A stretch of 64,000 nt of DNA from Lepraria neglecta (lineage: Eukaryota; Ascomycota; Lecanoromycetes; Lecanorales; Stereocaulaceae): NCBI GenBank assembly GCA_033220425.1, contig CM065646.1, forward strand, positions 2,301,501 through 2,365,500, given 5' to 3'. The position numbers and the translations under genes were made by a program. How positions within the stretch are numbered: the first letter of the stretch is position 1; every line of letters starts with the position of its first letter. The notes beneath the pieces were generated by a model. It made no database searches. It was not told where the DNA came from and worked only from the letters and a program-made list of their open reading frames with translations. Positions 33,576 through 45,489 of this stretch are shown here, one piece after another.

Positions 33576-35052
33576 ATGCCAGGAGAACCTGCAAAGAGAT
33601 TTGGAACAACGTACTCAGCTAAAATCCTCGAGTTGATGGATTTGCCTCCAGAGCTTCGACTCTGGATCCACAAGATACTCTTCTTTGGTAGTGAGGAGGA
33701 TGACTACGCATATTCAGTGTCTGAATGTTCAAGCTTCATCAGAGCAAGCCTACATACTGCATACGGCACTATATTCAACATCCATCCCTATCGTTGGCGA
33801 ACGCACCGACCAAGAAGGAAGTTCGACTTGGCCATTTTCAGAACCAATCGCACAATCCAAGCGGAAACCGAGCCGATGTTCTATGGACTTGCGTCTTTCA
33901 ACCTCATTGGCGCACGTGTCTTCCACGGTTCCCAAAGCTGGCAATTTCTTTCCAAGCTTACACCGAGGTATCGAAAGCTCGGTCGCCGGGTAGAAGCCCT
34001 CTGCTTCACAGGCAATCCTGAAACGTATTTTCACAGCCGTTTTACATCTCTTGACTGGACGCTATTCATGAAGATACTGCTCAAGAGTGTACTGCATTGG
34101 AGAGTCTCAAGCTTTGGATTGAGGAACGGAATTTTGCCGCCGTGGCTCGTTCTAACGAGAAGGATGCTTGGATCCAGCAAATCCTGCACCTCAGAGGTCT
34201 GAAAGACTTCGAGATGCCAGCCTTAGTACCTAAGCATACTCACTATCTACACGAGCAGCACCTACAGTCTACTTCGAAGGTTCTACCTTTGCTCCAATCA
34301 CGGCTTCTTCAAAGCAACTACGAAGCGCCATCCGATTCATTGCAGAGATCCCCGAACATTTCTCAAGCTGGGGGCTCGTTCCCCTTCCTCAAACTTCGTC
34401 AAACTTCCTCCCGAGGCCCGCGCCCTGGTATAGGCACGCTCTTTTACCAGCGAACAAGCGAGTTCATCCGAACGTCGAACCATGATTCGACGAGAGCACT
34501 CGCAACCCGGTTCCTTTCCTCTCAACGTGCCGGACAGTCCGGCAAGAAGCCGACGATTTTCTCTATGGAAACGGTATGTTCACTTTTGCTGATGCAGGCA
34601 CGATCGTCTCATTAAAGCTCGTAGATTTCTTCAAGATTAAACCTCGCCTCCGCGCAAAAATTCGCCATGTGCTAATTGGGAAATTGGATGGGGTTTTCCC
34701 AAAGGAACTCATGATCTATGTGGGCAAAAGGATCGGAATTGATCAGCTCACTATTGTTGGTAATCCGAGAGGAGTCGATTCGTAGGATCGGTCCTGGGCC
34801 CGCGAGCCAAGGCGTCTTTTCATCAAGGCGACATGCAGTGCATTGGCAAAGATCAACCGTATCAAGTTGAAAATTGAGGACCAGGACAACCGAGATTTTT
34901 CGGCTCCGATTCGCAAATGGCTCGAGAGAGATTTGCGGGACGAGTACTTGAGGAACGTCCAGCGCCTTCAGCGCCGTCAGTCACTACGGAGCTACCAAAA
35001 GATTGGGAATCTGTACCGCAAGAGAAGACTGGTAACCAAGGGGTATTGGTGA
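33576..35052 (+). pseudogene. F-box-like / 2EXR-type fungal protein, decayed
   Basis: The first 170 codons from ATG 33576 are well formed and have the LMDLPPELRLWIHKILFF opening common to fungal F-box-like and 2EXR-type proteins, with the later block IFRTNRTIQAETEPMFYG. Near 34090 coding shifts by one frame (TALESLKLWIEERNF continues from 34097), shifts again near 34330, and resumes in another frame at about 34576-34785 (LVDFFKIKPRLRAKIRHVLI), with a last segment at 34843-35052. No splice sites rescue these joins. The family usually acts in substrate recruitment to ubiquitin ligases or is uncharacterised. Neighbouring genes on both sides are intact, so decay is local to this gene. Confidence 0.6.
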
Positions 35053-36130
35053 TAAATGGCTGGTGGTCGCTTGCTTCTGGCCCATTTTCTGTGCTACGTG
35101 TTGGAGAAAGCCCATTGGGAGGGCATGAAGCAGGGTCGTTGTGTCTTGCAAAGCTGCGCAACCGAGAACGTGATACGACCTCAGGAAGATACTGTAAAAA
35201 GACATCTCCAAGAATGAGAAGGGAGAGCTTACCAGGAAGGTGAGCATTAAGGGTGAACTGGAACGAAAAGTGTTCCGAGATTTATGCAAAGGGCTCTGGA
35301 GGACCGAACAGCTCGGGTATCGGTTGTATCAGCCTGGGAGAGGGGAGATCAGCCATCAGGCTGAAACAGGCGGAATGAGAGAACCAATAGCACTGATACC
35401 ATGACGAAAATGCTCTGTACCTTGCATAACGCCCAGTGTCCCTGGCATTAAGCCCGGAGACTAAAATTTGACATTAAACTTAGTACTGCTGAATTTTGAG
35501 AAAAGCTGTATGCCCTCATATACGCCCAACATGAGCCTGGGAGTAATTTTGCCCACTTAGATTTGCTCCAAGCCAACGGTCAACCATAGCGCCACCACGG
35601 CCAAACTCTATTGAGTATGCTCCCCACGGAAGAGCGGGGCAGATACTCAGGTACTTGGCAAAAGACCCTCAAAATCGGGTGGATCAACGTGCGACAACTC
35701 ATCACCGCTAGAATAGCGATCGAAGTTTGCCCCAGGGAGAGAAGCCCAATCGGCTCTCTTTGACAAATACCACCTGCAGCATATGACGTCCTCATCGCAT
35801 ACTCACGGTATTTGATCCAGAAGCCATTAAAAGAGATCGAGATCTGCCGCTTCGCTCTCATCCACACATCCCACCATCTTAAATCTTTGCCCTGCAACCG
35901 GAATCAAGCTTTGTACGTACCGTTAGAGCCACTCCTTGGCACTTTTATCCGTCCCTTAATCCAAACCTCCCTTCCTCTCTGAAACGGCTTTCTGTCAACA
36001 GACATGGCCACGCAAGCTGCTGTGCTGGGTCTGAAGAGTACGATACTGTCCCTCGCACAAACACTCAATTAAACGTCACTTGACTTCCCATCTGCCCCTC
36101 CCCTCCTCCCCACTACTCTAACCGATCAAG
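35053..36130. other. Intergenic, no gene recognised
   Basis: No supported gene in about 1.1 kb. The minus-strand frame 35580-35897 has no family character. The last 150 bases, pyrimidine-rich with a spare ATG at 36004 that opens a short frame, should be the promoter and leader of the DUF3824 gene. Confidence 0.4.
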
Positions 36131-37449
36131 ATGGAGGACTTTGCTGAGCTTGCTATGGAAGGTGTCCCTGTTATAACCGAACACTACGACAAAGTCTACG
36201 ATCCAGTCAAGGACAAGACCAAGCAAGGCTACCAAAAGATCAAGAAGATGCGAGAACGACGACGAGGTGGTGGTTACGAATCCGAGACTGAGAGCGACTA
36301 CGAGGAGGTTGACCGATACGGGCCTCCTCAACGAAGCCAGACGGATCGTAGGTGGAGACCTCGAGATGATGACCGAAATCGCTCTTCCCGCCATAGCGAT
36401 GGACGTGCGAGATCCGTGGGCCATGGTGGTCGAGATAGCTACCGAAAAGGTTGACCTTCCATCTGAATCATTAGACCATACGCTAACAACCCACAGGAAG
36501 TCGACGGGACTACTCAGACTCCGAGTCCTCCCCCTCCCCACCCCGCCGCGAGCGTCGCAAGTCCCTAGGAGAAAAAGCCCTCGCAGCACTCGGTCTGGCG
36601 GGAGCCACTGGCTTAGCTGCAGATAAAGAGAGTTCTCGTCGTCGGCGCTCACGCTCACGCAGCCGGCGCGCACGAAACCGCACCCCATCCAGCGATAGCG
36701 AAGGCTACTACGTTCGCAAATCAGAACGCAATCGTAACAGAAGCGGCCCACCCGGCCCCTCCTCAGCAGCCGCAGGCTACAACGATGACCGTACCCCAGC
36801 CCGCTACAAACCAGCTGGATACATCCAGAACGGTGATCGGGATGGCGGAGGCAGCGAACGTGGCGGCGGCAACTCTCAAGTCGCACGACGCAACAACCAG
36901 AGCGAAGTCGGCAGCCAACGCACCGGCAGCCGCAGCGGCAAGAAAGACAAAAAAGACGACAGCTCCTCCGAATCCTCCTCCGACGTCTGCTCCTCCTCCG
37001 AAGACGAGCGCCGCACCAAGAAGATGAAAGGAAAAGAATACATCACCGGTGCCCTCGCCGCAGTCGCCACCATCCACGCCGCCCACAGCGTCTACAGCTC
37101 CATGGAAGCGCGCGACAAGCGACACTTGGAGGTCGCGAAAGGGGAGATGTCGCCCGAAGAGGCGCGCAAGAAGAAGAATAAAGCGAGACTGCAGGATGCT
37201 GCTGCCATTGGCATTGCGGCGCTGGGTATTAAGGGCGCGTATAGTGAATGGCAGGAGGTGCAGGAGAATCGGCATGAGTTGGCTGAGGTGCAGAAGGCGA
37301 GGGAGAAGAATCATGAGAGGAGGCAGCAGAAGATTCAGAAGTATGGGAGTAATAAGGGAAGTAATGGGGTGAATGGGAGTGGTGGGAGTCAGAGGAGTAG
37401 GTCTGAGGGTGGGGGGAGGAGGAGGAGGGAGAGGAGCTACTCTCGATAG
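36131..37449 (+). CDS. DUF3824 Ser/Arg-rich protein (423 aa)
   Basis: Exons 36131-36449 and 36497-37449 with a 47-nt intron (GTTGAC donor, CGCTAAC branch point, CCACAG acceptor) give exactly 424 codons. The N-terminal part has a short helical start followed by long Arg/Ser/Asp-rich low-complexity sequence, as in SR-type proteins, with a Gly/Ala helix (KALAALGLAGATGLAA). The C-terminal third has the pattern I associate with fungal DUF3824: EYITGALAAVATIHAAHSVY, an EARKKKNKARLQDAAAIGIA block, then GIKGAYSEW and a basic tail. Function is unknown; nuclear or membrane-associated roles have both been suggested by composition in such proteins. No transmembrane segment is convincing. Confidence 0.85.
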
Positions 37450-38241
37450 GGAGAGACGTGACAGGATGATGTTACCGAGGACGGAGTGGAAATCTCGGCC
37501 CACGGCGAGCTAGTGTATGGTTTGCAGCCTCCACTGGCTCTTACGATAATGACAACGACGAACGACGAATAGCCACCAAGCCTCAACAGCTTTTGACCAC
37601 TGAGCTCCACAGCTCTCAGCACTCTTTACGACAACAGCCACTTACATTAGGTGGCTCAACCAAACGGGTTAGGTGGCCTGACGAATTTCCTTTACGATCC
37701 TTTCAACCTTTTCATCAGCATCAGCATCGGCGATTCTTTTCATATGCATCTTCTAGACCAAGACAAGACATGACTGAATCGGATTGCATAGCGAGCCTGA
37801 TACAGGCGAGCATTGATTTTTCATTACTTCAGGGACCGTACGTATGCACGCCTGGTTTTCTTGAGTTTATTTAGCTGGTTAGATGGGTGGTGATAAATGG
37901 AATCAAAGATAAAGGGTCCTTGTGCCGCGTGAAAATAGAAAGTTTTGTTGGCCCTCTACGGCGGCTATCATTGCTTGTCATGTAAGGTACGTAAGGTAGA
38001 AATCCAAAAGGAAGTGGCCCACTTCCTTGCAGTCTTGTCATTCCCATCCTACGTAGCTATCAGTCCCCAGCCTCATCGAGACCACCTAAGCCCAAACGCT
38101 CCACTTCGAATCGTCCACTAGCATAACGACCAATCGGACTGCCAAAGAAAAGTCCTTGGCCAGTGAAAGAGCGGTATCCAATATGCAGACACCAAGTCAC
38201 AAGCCCAACACCGTCTCCCCAGCCTTGCCACCATCTCCCAG
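37450..38241. other. Intergenic, no gene recognised
   Basis: The 3' flanks of two convergent genes. The plus-strand frame 37593-37874 starts at TTG and has no family character. Nothing else was seen. Confidence 0.45.
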
Positions 38242-38661
38242 CTAACGCGCAAGCATAGACTCCTTCACCTTCCTCACATTGCCAGGCTGAAGTTCAAGTC
38301 GATGCGCCTTTTCAGCGAGGACGCTGGACGCTAACAGCATTCGTCATTATCTTAGCCTTGTTTTTATGAGAACACAAGGTGCGAACTCACTCGAAAAGAG
38401 ATCCATAACATAGTCCTCGGCCCCTTCTTTCAATACCTCACATGCACTCTCCTCAACAACATGCATGCAAGGGGCGATATCCTTGAACAACACTTTAAGC
38501 ATGCGTAGTTCCATTGCTTTCTGCAAGTGTTCCTTAGGCTTGTTACCAAGCAATTCGTTCTTGGTGGCAGCGGCGTAGTGGACAGCCGTTCTACGGTTGA
38601 GCTTGAGAGCTCGGGTTTGATGGACGAGGGAGCCGTCGCGCCTGATGGGACGGGAGGGCAT
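38242..38661 (-). CDS. Divergent histone H3-like histone-fold protein (119 aa)
   Basis: Exons 38391-38661 and 38242-38330 are joined by a 60-nt intron (GTGAGT donor, CTGTTAG acceptor) and sum to exactly 120 codons. The second half follows the H3 pattern helix by helix: ELRMLKVLFKDIA (like the ELLIRKLPFxRLV segment), SACEVLKEGAEDYVMDLF (like the alpha-2 helix ending in a Leu-Phe pair), then SVLAEKAHRLELQPGNVRKV (like the AIHAKRVTI..DI segment). Only about one residue in four looks identical. The N-terminal tail is short and basic (MPSRPIRRDG) and lacks the canonical H3 modification sites, and the alpha-N helix motif is not recognisable. Without the intron the frame would end in an unrelated tail, so the H3-like C-terminus supports the splice. 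A CENP-A variant, an orphan H3-like protein or another histone-fold factor are all possible. Confidence 0.65.
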
Positions 38662-39458
38662 CTGTTTATCTCGCCCTAATTCCACCAATCGCTATGCGTT
38701 GCCATTTTGACGGATGAGTGGGTGAGTGGTAGGTTGTGCTTGATAGTGATGAAGTTGTTGAGTTTGACGAGTTTATGTGTGAGTGGAGAATGAGGGAGGA
38801 GAAGAAGAGGGGTTGGTTACGTGGTTGAAGTGAATAAATTCCTGACCGTGATGCTTCTAGATGTCATTGTGTATTTACTCCTAAGTGGCCAATGAATCTT
38901 GTTTAGTCCCTATATGTCTTGTAGCATTGGCACGCATCCTCTTTTAGCCTAAACTCCGTGGATCCTCCTAGAATGGTAAACACCCCGCGACGTCCTCGAT
39001 TCTTCCTGCTTTACCACCCGAGGAGACAGGGCCTAACACACAAATATTTACCTCGGTATCCATGTCAATTCCAACATTCTCAACAGTCAAAACGCGCCAA
39101 ATACCTAACAGCACTTCCACACAGCATCGGATCCTAACGTTCTCCTTCACTTGGATGTCCTAGCTTGAGGGTCTTGTTATGATCATCAACATGGAAATCG
39201 CCTTAAGTATGTAAGATTATATTAGCCAGAGGTGGCATCGGAAGTATATCTATTCGGCTCTGTTGTGGCTATGTGACGGCTGTCTTCACATTCACGGCGG
39301 GTTTAACTCTGTTAGCAACCGGGTTCTAGCTAGGAGATCGTGCTTCGAAGGCTTTTTCATGTCTAGCGGGCCGATAATGTGGACGTACATTCGGGCGTAT
39401 TTGGTTTCTCATATAGACTTCAGACGCGAACAAAAAGTCCTCAAAGCTGAAGGGATGA
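38662..39458. other. Intergenic, no gene recognised
   Basis: Upstream side of the H3-like gene and 3' flank of the trypsin-like gene. Frames at 38968-39150 (minus) and 39263-39514 (plus) have no family character. No repeat was seen. Confidence 0.45.
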
Positions 39459-42402
39459 TTATAACATGTCTCCATCGTTTCGTATACTCTTCGAATGTCC
39501 TGTATCGGCAGTAATTATTGACTTCCTAGAGGGCACGATTGTGCGCATGCTTATATTGGACAGGCCATGCTGGGCTTTCTCCCCTTTATGAGGCTGGAAG
39601 TTCGTGTCCGTAGGCGTCAGATGTGGCCAAAGTACTTGGGTCTCTTCTTCCCAGATAAGATCTTCCTCGTCCATTGTAGTTGAGTGAGGTAATAGTGATT
39701 GAATTTCGGCTTCCCCGTGGGGTTCTTCTCCGCTTATTGGTGGACTGCCTTGAGTCAGCACATGATGCTAGCACTTGAAAGAGCAAGGAAAGGAAAGACA
39801 AGGGTGTCATCACAGAATTGGGAGACACTTTATAGCATAGACGACGGCGATTTCCAGAAATCGAGCAAACTGGGAAATGAGAAAGTACATACCGAGATAT
39901 TGCCTGTGATAAGACGAAAGTAGCTATCGTGTAAGCCTGAATCCGATCCTGGTAACCTCTAATCTTCCATACTAGTCTAGAAAGCCGCGTGAAGCCGACG
40001 GTATCATCCAAGAACGGTGTGAAGTTGAGGAACGGGGTGAATTCCGCATTCAGAGTATCCATGACCCTCTTGATAGCTACTAGGCAGCGCTGAAGTTCTT
40101 GTATCGACTCATGGCTGTCCGGTCTCGGCTCAATACCGTGCTGTTCGTGATAATGAATAGCGATCTTTCGCCAGGTGGACTGTAATGTACGTAAAGTTTT
40201 GTACAAAGACTTGAGAGCAACAGTGGCGTATTTGTGTTTTCTCATGACTCCGGATATCATGTCAGCCATGCGCCGGCACATGGGAGATATTTCCAGGATG
40301 TCGACCGTTGTAGACCAATAGTCTGACTTTTTCGCTTTCTCTTCTACCAGCTGAGGTCCTGAAACTACCTTGTTGTCCATTGGGACATTGTCAGAAGATT
40401 TGGCCGTCTCCGATGCTGGAGACCCCAGGTCGAGGTGAATTTCCATTTCGCACGGTTGCTCACTGGTCTCGAGTCGCACGGGTGGTCTCTTGACACTCGC
40501 GTCATTCATGTGTGGTTGCGTGGAAGCTTGGCTATGATCCACAATCGACTCGGCCTTTTTGAGACTATGTCCCAATGTGACCGTCTTGCCAAAAACAGCC
40601 TCGATGTCCTTGAATGCGCGCTCCATAGGAACCATGAAGCAAGAGAGTCCCCTTCCAGTGACGGCTACAACATAGCCACAAACTTTGGTCTCACGGACAA
40701 CCCAGGCGCCTGAAGCTCCACCAGCAAGAGGAACAGCAAGAAGGATTTCTCTTACTTCCATGGTAGTTGTCCCCGTGTGTAAAGATGTGTTTGTTTGCAT
40801 AAGTAAGCCAGTGCAACGTACATCAGCCCCACAAAGAATCGAAACATCACCACATAAAAGCTCGGTCTCCGGAATGACTGATTGAAGCTCAGATGAGGAG
40901 TTCAGGTTTGGTAGAACGCATGAATATGGAACTGCAACCAGAGCCCAGTCTGACCTTGAAGGGGATTTATCCGTCACTGTACCATTTTTCTTGACTACAT
41001 GCCCCAAAAATGAGAAAGCAGCGGGATAATGAAACTTCGGGCGCCACAAAGATTTGAAGCTCATACCGGAGTAGGAGAAGCATTTCGAGGAATTGCGATA
41101 ATCAACGGATTCCATTTCGGTGCCTGAACCGTAGCCAGAGCTCGCAGAGTCGGTGTCTGTGTCTTCCAAAGCGGACGATTCAGCCCCATTGTCCAACCTT
41201 GCAAGAAATGTGTGGGCTGTAGTCATGCCATATATGATGTTGTCAATGCGTACGATCCCGCCTAGGGTGGCATAGCATTGCCGTGTCTGTCGATCAGGAG
41301 TAAAGTCGAATCTCATCTTAAGGCCACAGGCCGTGGAAGACCACGTGTGCTCGATCCAAAGTTGACGCAGACTCGAGAACCCGAAAACAGGCCCCGAACT
41401 TTTATTCTCTTCGATGGCTGACACTACTGACGATGACGCCCAGTAGACAGGAGCAGGCTGATATCGGACCCTGATTGGGTGGCCAAAATCATCCAGATAA
41501 TGCAATTTGAGCCTCGACAGATACCTGTCAACTCTTTTCCTGCATGCCTTGGTACCACACGTAATCAGGATTGTGGGTTCTGCAAGCAATATATTCCCAC
41601 GCCTCGTGCCCGCCATGTAGAGCTGCGTTTCCGAGAAGATGTGGTCTGTTCCCACAGATATGCCTCCAATAATCTGTTGCAGATCCTCATCGAGCCGTTT
41701 CTTGACATCTTCATTCCACATTTGAACTACTGCGTCAGGGATTGCCAGCCTCTTGTCCATGAAATGCTGATGGCTCAGTTTCTCTGCAGACCGATCATTG
41801 AATGCGACCTCTACGAGCCTATTCGTAAGGGCGGAAGTACCGACATCGCGTGGTGCTGGAATAGAAAGCGCGGCGCGGTTGGCAGGAGCCTCAGACGGAC
41901 CCGGACTGCATGTGGGAGGGAACTCCGCATTGTGCTTCACATCCTGAGTATCGGTCCTCGAGACTCTTGCTCCAGTAACAGTATGTGTAGAGCGACCATC
42001 TGATACTACCTCTTGCTGTGGAAATCCATCCGCAGCTGGCTCGAGGGGAAATTGCGCTGCCGACACGAACTCTCCATCTCGGACAGACTCGGTTGAAGGG
42101 TCGTACGAGGCATATCCGCTATCTCGCGTAGGATCCTGGATTTGGCAATGGCTCTGGCAGTTCGCCGTTGGGGCTCCATTCACAGTTTCGTCGTGACCCG
42201 CAAGTGATGATGTTGGGCGAGGGGCAGTAGGGTCATTGGAAGGAACTTTCAAAGGACTCAGGAGCTGTCGAACACGAGAGACTCGAGTCCAGATGCGGTG
42301 TTGGGTCGAAGAAACATCGACTTTGTAGGTACACGATAGAGGTTGTTTGGGTGCGTCTGCGGTCGGTGTTACTGGTTTGCTCACGGCGGTCGTGGTGGCC
42401 AT
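39459..42402 (-). CDS. Trypsin-like serine protease-fold protein with complete triad (931 aa)
   Basis: Exons 39893-42402 and 39459-39744 with a 148-nt intron (GTATGT donor, AAGGCAG acceptor) sum to exactly 932 codons; reading through the intron also stays open but gives a basic, unlikely tail. Residues 1-200 are disordered. A trypsin-like core lies at about 375-605 with TTAH (His397), SDWALVA (Asp485) and GGASGAW (Ser564), followed by the closing strand CGYVVAV. Order and context fit a chymotrypsin-fold His-Asp-Ser triad. The C-terminal part (about 690-850) is helical with several Trp and resembles helical domains of fungal NLR-associated proteins; that likeness is an impression. The substrate is unknown. 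It diverges from the tail-anchored protein gene at 42733 across 330 bp and lies 9 kb from an NLR. Confidence 0.75.
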
Positions 42403-42732
42403 CGACGCAGAACGCCGCTCTCAAATCTGTCGCATACTTGCACCTGCAGCGAGCCTGAAGAATTGGGAACAAGGAGTCGTACCATCTCATGGGCCTTCAG
42501 GACCTAGTTTTCGAAGGCTGTGTCTGTTCGGAGATACCACCCTTTACGGCTCTTTGCACTGCCCCGCCTAGCATGCACGGCCTCGCCGTTGCGTGATATC
42601 ATGGCACATTCCCTGCAGGCTGACACGTCCCCAGAGGCGAAGGGGAAATCTTCGAAAGCTATCTTCTGCTATATTAAATCACCAGTTGGTCAATTCATTT
42701 GAATGCCAAAGTTCCAGAGTTGAACCATTGAG
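42403..42732. promoter_or_regulatory. Shared upstream region of the trypsin-like and tail-anchored protein genes
   Basis: A 330-bp gap between divergent start codons at 42402 and 42733. Both promoters must lie here or overlap the neighbouring 5' ends. No defined site was identified. Confidence 0.55.
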
Positions 42733-43845
42733 ATGGCGCATTTGCCAATCTTTGGGCATGGACTTACAGGGCAGGGGCGCTGCACACACCCGCTGGAACC
42801 GCAAGTGCAGCAATACATCAAAGCCGCCTTCTGGCCGAACTCCAAATCATCAATAGCCGAGTATGCATCATATTTCAGATACTTTCAATGGACTCTCTCC
42901 GTTCTCGCCTGGCCCAAAGGCATCATCGATAGTGAACAATTTGCCTTAAAGACTTACGGAGATCTCGCAAGGACCGTGAGATGCATGGAAATCAACATTG
43001 GTCTTAACCGCTTGATGATCGCGGAGAAATTACGAGACGAGCTGCCAAAGTCCAGTCAAGGTCAAATTCTTCGGTCCATGGATCTCGCGGCTAGGCTGTG
43101 GTTGACTCTACATGTCCGATCTGGAGATTTTCCCGTGGGGCCTAGTTTGTCAGATACCACCGAGACCCAATGGATGGACAGGATGTCGTTACAGAACATG
43201 GTGCAAGAGTGCTTCCAGCCAAGCACCTATTCGATAGAACATCACGAGGCACGTATAGACACCGCATTCACAGTCAAAAATCTCAGAAAGCTCTGCCGCA
43301 TCAAGATTCAATGGACCGCAAACCTAAGGGATCATCTGGACTACGATCGCTCTACAGGGACACTTCATCTATTTCCACATAAAATTTGCCTCATCAGCCA
43401 CCTCGAGTCTAACGATGTTCTCCCCAAAGACCTGGTCGCCGAGACTTTGCGAACACTTGACTTACTCTTCCCCTTCGGAGAAGAGTCGACGCAAAAATAC
43501 CTAGCAGAGAGTGGTCAAGACTTCTACCGGACGTCCTCTCGGGATCTATCCAGAGCTACGGACTTTGGGGAGTTTCGCTACTGGCGAAGGAGACTGGTGG
43601 AGCTGCACGGGCTATTTCATCAGGCACCAAGAAGCGTGTTGCAGATGTGGCATGACAGAAGGAATCCAATACAGTGGTGGACATTCTGGCTTGCAGTAGT
43701 AATTGCGTTACTAACTGTCTTATTTGGCGTCATTTCGTCGTATACTGGATTTCAACAGGTTGCTCTTGCGGAGAAAGCTTACCAACTTTCTGTCTTGCAG
43801 GCTTGCTCACAAGGCAATACCTCTTTACAAATATGTAGAGAATAG
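42733..43845 (+). CDS. Fungal accessory protein with C-terminal membrane segment (370 aa)
   Basis: A single clean frame. Residues 1-300 are a globular, mostly helical domain with many Trp, Arg and Leu. A single strong membrane segment follows at about 315-338 (TFWLAVVIALLTVLFGVI), then SSYTGFQQVALAEKAYQLS and a short tail. This C-terminal pattern recurs in uncharacterised proteins of filamentous ascomycetes, often found in variable, NLR-rich regions; that is from general familiarity. No catalytic motif is visible. A tail-anchored topology, with the large domain cytosolic, is likely. Its divergent pairing with the trypsin-like gene suggests co-expression. Confidence 0.75.
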   Translation: MAHLPIFGHGLTGQGRCTHPLEPQVQQYIKAAFWPNSKSSIAEYASYFRYFQWTLSVLAWPKGIIDSEQFALKTYGDLARTVRCMEINIGLNRLMIAEKLRDELPKSSQGQILRSMDLAARLWLTLHVRSGDFPVGPSLSDTTETQWMDRMSLQNMVQECFQPSTYSIEHHEARIDTAFTVKNLRKLCRIKIQWTANLRDHLDYDRSTGTLHLFPHKICLISHLESNDVLPKDLVAETLRTLDLLFPFGEESTQKYLAESGQDFYRTSSRDLSRATDFGEFRYWRRRLVELHGLFHQAPRSVLQMWHDRRNPIQWWTFWLAVVIALLTVLFGVISSYTGFQQVALAEKAYQLSVLQACSQGNTSLQICRE

Positions 43846-44340
43846 CCTAAACTTTTTGTGGAGTTTCCGGAGTCTTGTGGCGGATACCGCCATTGGATGG
43901 GTGACATCCTTGGCTGCAGCGGTTTGCTTGATCGCTACGAGAGTATCATTGGGCACTGGATTCAACCCCGCAGATAGCGTTCATCTGCCGCTCCCACCTC
44001 GTCAAATCCCAAAAATATTAGACGGATCGAGCAGTCATAGGCATCACAAGTCCAGTCGTGAGCCCGTCCTCTTTGAGGGAATATTCTAGCTATGTCTTAT
44101 TAGCCCGTGTCCTCACACGCGTCTCCAGTAATGATTTTGTGATAAGGCTGACGCAAGCACAGCTGACGAAGACCAACTTCAATTATTATTCGCTGGTAAA
44201 CATGGTATGATCAGAGCCCTATAAGCCGTTACCGGATGCGTTTGGCTTTTGACTTGCAGCTGACCCATTCATAGCCGTCGAGAGAGGTATATGCCGACAC
44301 CAAAAACGATACAGGCCAGCCAAAAGTCGAGTCAGTCGCG
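43846..44340. other. Intergenic, no gene recognised
   Basis: The 3' flank of the tail-anchored protein gene, then sequence leading into the hydrolase remnant. No clear coding frame was assigned. Confidence 0.4.
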
Positions 44341-45272
44341 CTAATACCATCTACATGTTTACACCTGGCTAAAGTATAGAAGCATCGTGGCAGTCCACGG
44401 TCTGAACTCTTGGAACAACCCGACCATGCGTTTGATACCTGGAGAAAGCCAAAAGGTATAGATGGCCGGCTGTGGCTGCGGGATGATCTACCAATACTCT
44501 GTATGCGCGCATCTTCCTCTACAAATACAACTCCAACCCCGTCTTTAGAGCATTGAAAGAGCGTTTCGTGCACCAAGCGAATGATCTTCTGGAGACCATA
44601 CACATTGACCGGCACGACGTTGACGCGGCTCGTCCCTTTGATATTTTTCGGCCACAGCCTTGGTGGCATACTCACCAAACAGGTATGTGAACATATTTGG
44701 GCTAAGTGTGATTTGCCATGCTCAAAAATTGCAGGCCCTTGTGAATGCTCATAACAATGCTCGCTATCATACTTTATGGAAGGCTACGTTGGTCAATCTT
44801 TCTTCAAGTCAAATCACCTCGCTAATCCATGCAGTTCCGGTCTGGTTTTCTTCGGCACACCCCGTGAAGGTGCAAAGGGCTCTTTGGTGACGCTTGGCGG
44901 CATGGCTATCAGAGTTTTTCACAACGGGGCATCTTCCAAGATCCATCCAACGATGTCATCGAAGCCGTAAAAGGATCTTCCCCATTTGCGGACGTATTAC
45001 AGGAGCATTGGAGACACCAACTCAATCTATATAAGATCGTGTCATTCTATGAAGGGATTGGTGATGTAGGTTTACGGTGATCTCTTGTGCCGGCTGATTA
45101 CCGGGCTGACTCATTCCAGATTGTTCCTCGAGAGTCCGCTGTCGTAGGCCTTCCTGGCGATGTCGAAAACCAAGTGTGCCTTGAAGCGGACCACAGCAAC
45201 ATGAGTCGCTTTAATGGTGTTACAAAAGACGACCTAGACAACTACAAACTTGTCCAGGCGAACACCAAGTAG
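44341..45272 (+). pseudogene. Alpha/beta-hydrolase (lipase-like) of the fungal NLR-associated type, decayed
   Basis: Segments in different frames add up to an alpha/beta-hydrolase: SIVAVHGLNSW near 44375, then one base out DHAFDTWRKPKGIDGRLWLRD (44425-44490), then another frame with IFLYKYNSNPVFRALKERF (44510-44560), and back to PLIFFGHSLGGILTKQ (ending 44681), which holds the GxSxG nucleophile elbow. A plausible intron follows (GTATGT donor, TTGCAG acceptor) leading to ALVNAHNNARYH; then VFFGTPREGAKGSLV, and the last segment at 45087-45272 with ESAVVGLPGDVENQVCLEADHSNMSRF. These blocks match the DUF676-like hydrolase domain that often precedes NACHT/NB-ARC or ankyrin domains. At least three frameshifts make it a pseudogene. 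Confidence 0.7.
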
Positions 45273-45489
45273 CTTTATAATGCTACTTGTCAGCCAAAAA
45301 GTGAGCATTGAGGTGTTCTTTCATTCATCAGCTAAAAGGGGCGATGATATGGCAATAGATATATGATGCAACCTCTTGCGAAGACCATTGAGTGATCTGT
45401 AGACTAAGACATTCCTAGCCTCTCCACAAGAGAACCTTCCGGCCTCCCTCCTTCATACAACATCAGAAACAGTCCATAGCAATCACTTT

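Noticed and set aside
35580-35897. 105-codon minus-strand frame
   Set aside because: No family character, no intron logic with neighbours.
44229-44678. 149-codon minus-strand open frame
   Set aside because: It is a shadow opposite the decayed hydrolase, whose conserved GHSLGG block is on the plus strand.
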